A DNA stretch of 6,934 bases from Myxococcales bacterium (GTDB lineage: Bacteria; Myxococcota_A; Polyangia; Nannocystales; Nannocystaceae): positions 3,174 to 10,107 of the forward strand of contig JAGQIT010000660.1 in the NCBI GenBank assembly GCA_020431135.1. The letters run 5' to 3'. Shown here piece after piece: positions 5,683-6,934 of the stretch. The number at the start of each line of letters is the position of its first letter. Within the stretch, counting starts at the first letter, position 1. Under the pieces are notes generated by a model. It saw nothing but the letters and a program-made list of their open reading frames with translations. It made no database searches and was not told the DNA's origin. Both the position numbers and the translations under genes were made by a program.

Positions 5683-6934
5683 ATGTTGCGTACGTCCATT
5701 TTCTCTCGGCTCGCCCTGTTGGCGGGCGCCGCCGTGGCCCTTCCGCAGCTCTTCGCTTGTCTTGATCACCCCCTGAAGGAGGTCGAGTACGACAAGTCAC
5801 AGGAGGGCAAGAAGGGCATCTCGATCGCCGTCAACAAGGACGTCGATATCATCTTCGTGATCGACGACTCCGGTTCGATGGCGGAGGAGCAGGCGCTCCT
5901 CTCGGCGAACTTCGAGGCGTTCATCAACGTCCTCGAGGCCGATGACGTCCAGGCGAACTACCGCCTGGCGATCACCACGACCGACGCCGGCAACCCGCGC
6001 TGCCCGAAGGCGGACACGACCCCGCTGAACGGCAACTTCGAGCTCAGCTCCTGCGTCGACCGCGTCGGCCTCGGTCACTTCACCTTCGCCGGCGTCGATC
6101 CCCCGCTCGACGCGAGCTACTCCTGCACCGACTTCTGCGACCTCACGGACGCCGACCTGCAGATCAGGCCGACGACCACCGAGAAGGACGCGACGGAGAA
6201 GGCGCGGCCCTGGCTGCAGAACCTCGAGGGTGAGACCAACCTCCCCGACGGCGTGACCACGGTCCAGGCCTTCCAGTGCTTCGGCCCGCAGGGCGTCGCC
6301 GGCTGCGGCTTCGAGTCTCACCTCGAGAGCATGTACAAGGCGCTCACCCGCGCCGAGACCGACGGCGAGGACAACTACGGCTTCCTCCGCGAGCAGGCGA
6401 TCCTCTCGGTCGTGTTCGTGACCGACGAGGCAGACTGCTCCTACAACGAGGACCACAAGGCCGTCTTCATCGACCAGAAGGCGCTGTGGAACGACCCGAA
6501 CGACCCGATCCCGACGTCGGCGGTCTGCTGGCGCGCGGGCGTCGAGTGCGACGGCTCGACCTGCAGCTCGGAGAACATCGACATCGCCGGGAACAAGGGC
6601 GCCTCGGACGCGGACGCCGTGCTCCACCCGGTGAGCCGCTACATCGATCGCCTCCAGAGCATCGAGGACGAGAAGCGGAAGCTCGACTCGGGCGCCGAGG
6701 TCCTGGTCGCGGTCATCGGTGGCGTGCCGCCAGGTTACGACGGCGACGTCGCCGACATCCCCTACAGCCAGTCGGGGGACCAGGCCTTCCTCGACGACTT
6801 CGGCACGGATCCGGGCTGCGTCTCGGCTCCGAACATGGACGGCGAGGTCGGACGGGCGGTCCCGCCGGTGCGCCTCCGTGAGTTCGCCGAGAAGTTCCAG
6901 GTCGGCGAGGACACCAACCTCTTCTCGATCTGCG
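5683..6934 (+). CDS. VWA-domain lipoprotein, cysteine-rich (3' end outside window)
   Basis: The frame is open for 417 codons to the edge of the window with no stop. The N-terminus is a lipoprotein signal: MLRTSIFSR, a hydrophobic stretch (10-25) and Cys26 in LFAC, a usable lipobox although Phe at -2 is unusual. A von Willebrand A-like fold follows, with strand DIIFVI and the metal-binding MIDAS motif DxSxS as DDSGS (61-65). The later acidic motif TDEADCS (247-253) probably supplies the remaining metal-site aspartate. Twelve further cysteines (107, 124, 148, 152, 199, 208, 252, 282, 289, 294, 379, 417) imply disulphides and export from the cytoplasm. Such proteins are frequent in myxobacteria; the VWA fold usually binds protein or surface ligands through a divalent metal ion, but no ligand can be named here. 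It has its own leader and ribosome binding site 251 bp after der, so it is probably a separate transcription unit. Confidence 0.93.
   Translation, partial: MLRTSIFSRLALLAGAAVALPQLFACLDHPLKEVEYDKSQEGKKGISIAVNKDVDIIFVIDDSGSMAEEQALLSANFEAFINVLEADDVQANYRLAITTTDAGNPRCPKADTTPLNGNFELSSCVDRVGLGHFTFAGVDPPLDASYSCTDFCDLTDADLQIRPTTTEKDATEKARPWLQNLEGETNLPDGVTTVQAFQCFGPQGVAGCGFESHLESMYKALTRAETDGEDNYGFLREQAILSVVFVTDEADCSYNEDHKAVFIDQKALWNDPNDPIPTSAVCWRAGVECDGSTCSSENIDIAGNKGASDADAVLHPVSRYIDRLQSIEDEKRKLDSGAEVLVAVIGGVPPGYDGDVADIPYSQSGDQAFLDDFGTDPGCVSAPNMDGEVGRAVPPVRLREFAEKFQVGEDTNLFSIC

Noticed and set aside
5501..5776. A 91-codon plus-strand frame overlapping the start of the VWA gene
   Set aside because: It has no ribosome binding site, its codon use lacks the G/C third-position bias, and it overlaps the well-supported lipoprotein start in another frame.
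1..6934. CRISPR arrays, insertion sequences, tRNA or rRNA genes, attachment sites
   Set aside because: No spaced direct repeats, terminal inverted repeats with a transposase, or recognisable structural RNA genes were seen in the window.

Overview
The window looks like chromosomal DNA from a high-GC member of the Myxococcota (the former deltaproteobacterial myxobacteria, possibly the Nannocystineae or Polyangia side). This is an inference. It rests on the very strong G/C bias at third codon positions in every real gene, a short myxococcal-type PilZ protein, a cysteine-rich von Willebrand A-type lipoprotein with a DDSGSM motif, and a lipoprotein with a low-complexity linker. No similarity search was possible.

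Layout from left to right. (1) Positions 2-184 are the lysine-rich C-terminal tail of a plus-strand gene that begins outside the window. A near-ideal intrinsic terminator (209-246) closes it. (2) A gene-poor convergent gap (185-498) holds a 17-bp tandem repeat. (3) A minus-strand pair follows: a PilZ-domain protein (2892 down to 2545), then, 147 bp downstream, a large helical-repeat lipoprotein with an unusual C-terminal membrane segment (2397 down to 499). (4) A divergent intergenic region (2893-3062) carries an AT-rich 9-bp-arm palindrome, the best candidate operator in the window. (5) A plus-strand era-der gene pair (3063-5431) shares an ATGA stop/start overlap, with a strong ribosome binding site for der inside the end of era. 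(6) A 251-bp gap holds a hairpin just after der, a possible promoter and a leader hairpin. (7) The 5' part of a secreted VWA lipoprotein gene (from 5683) runs off the right edge.

Era and Der are both GTPases of ribosome assembly (small and large subunit respectively), and the overlap suggests coupled synthesis. The PilZ protein is a likely c-di-GMP sensor and may be co-transcribed with the envelope lipoprotein. The VWA lipoprotein appears to be a separate surface or periplasmic unit.

I found no convincing undescribed multi-gene system. The most notable points are the doubly anchored lipoprotein, Asn-lacking G4 motifs in both Era and the second G domain of Der, the GAGG loop in the KH domain of Era, and the palindrome between pilZ and era.
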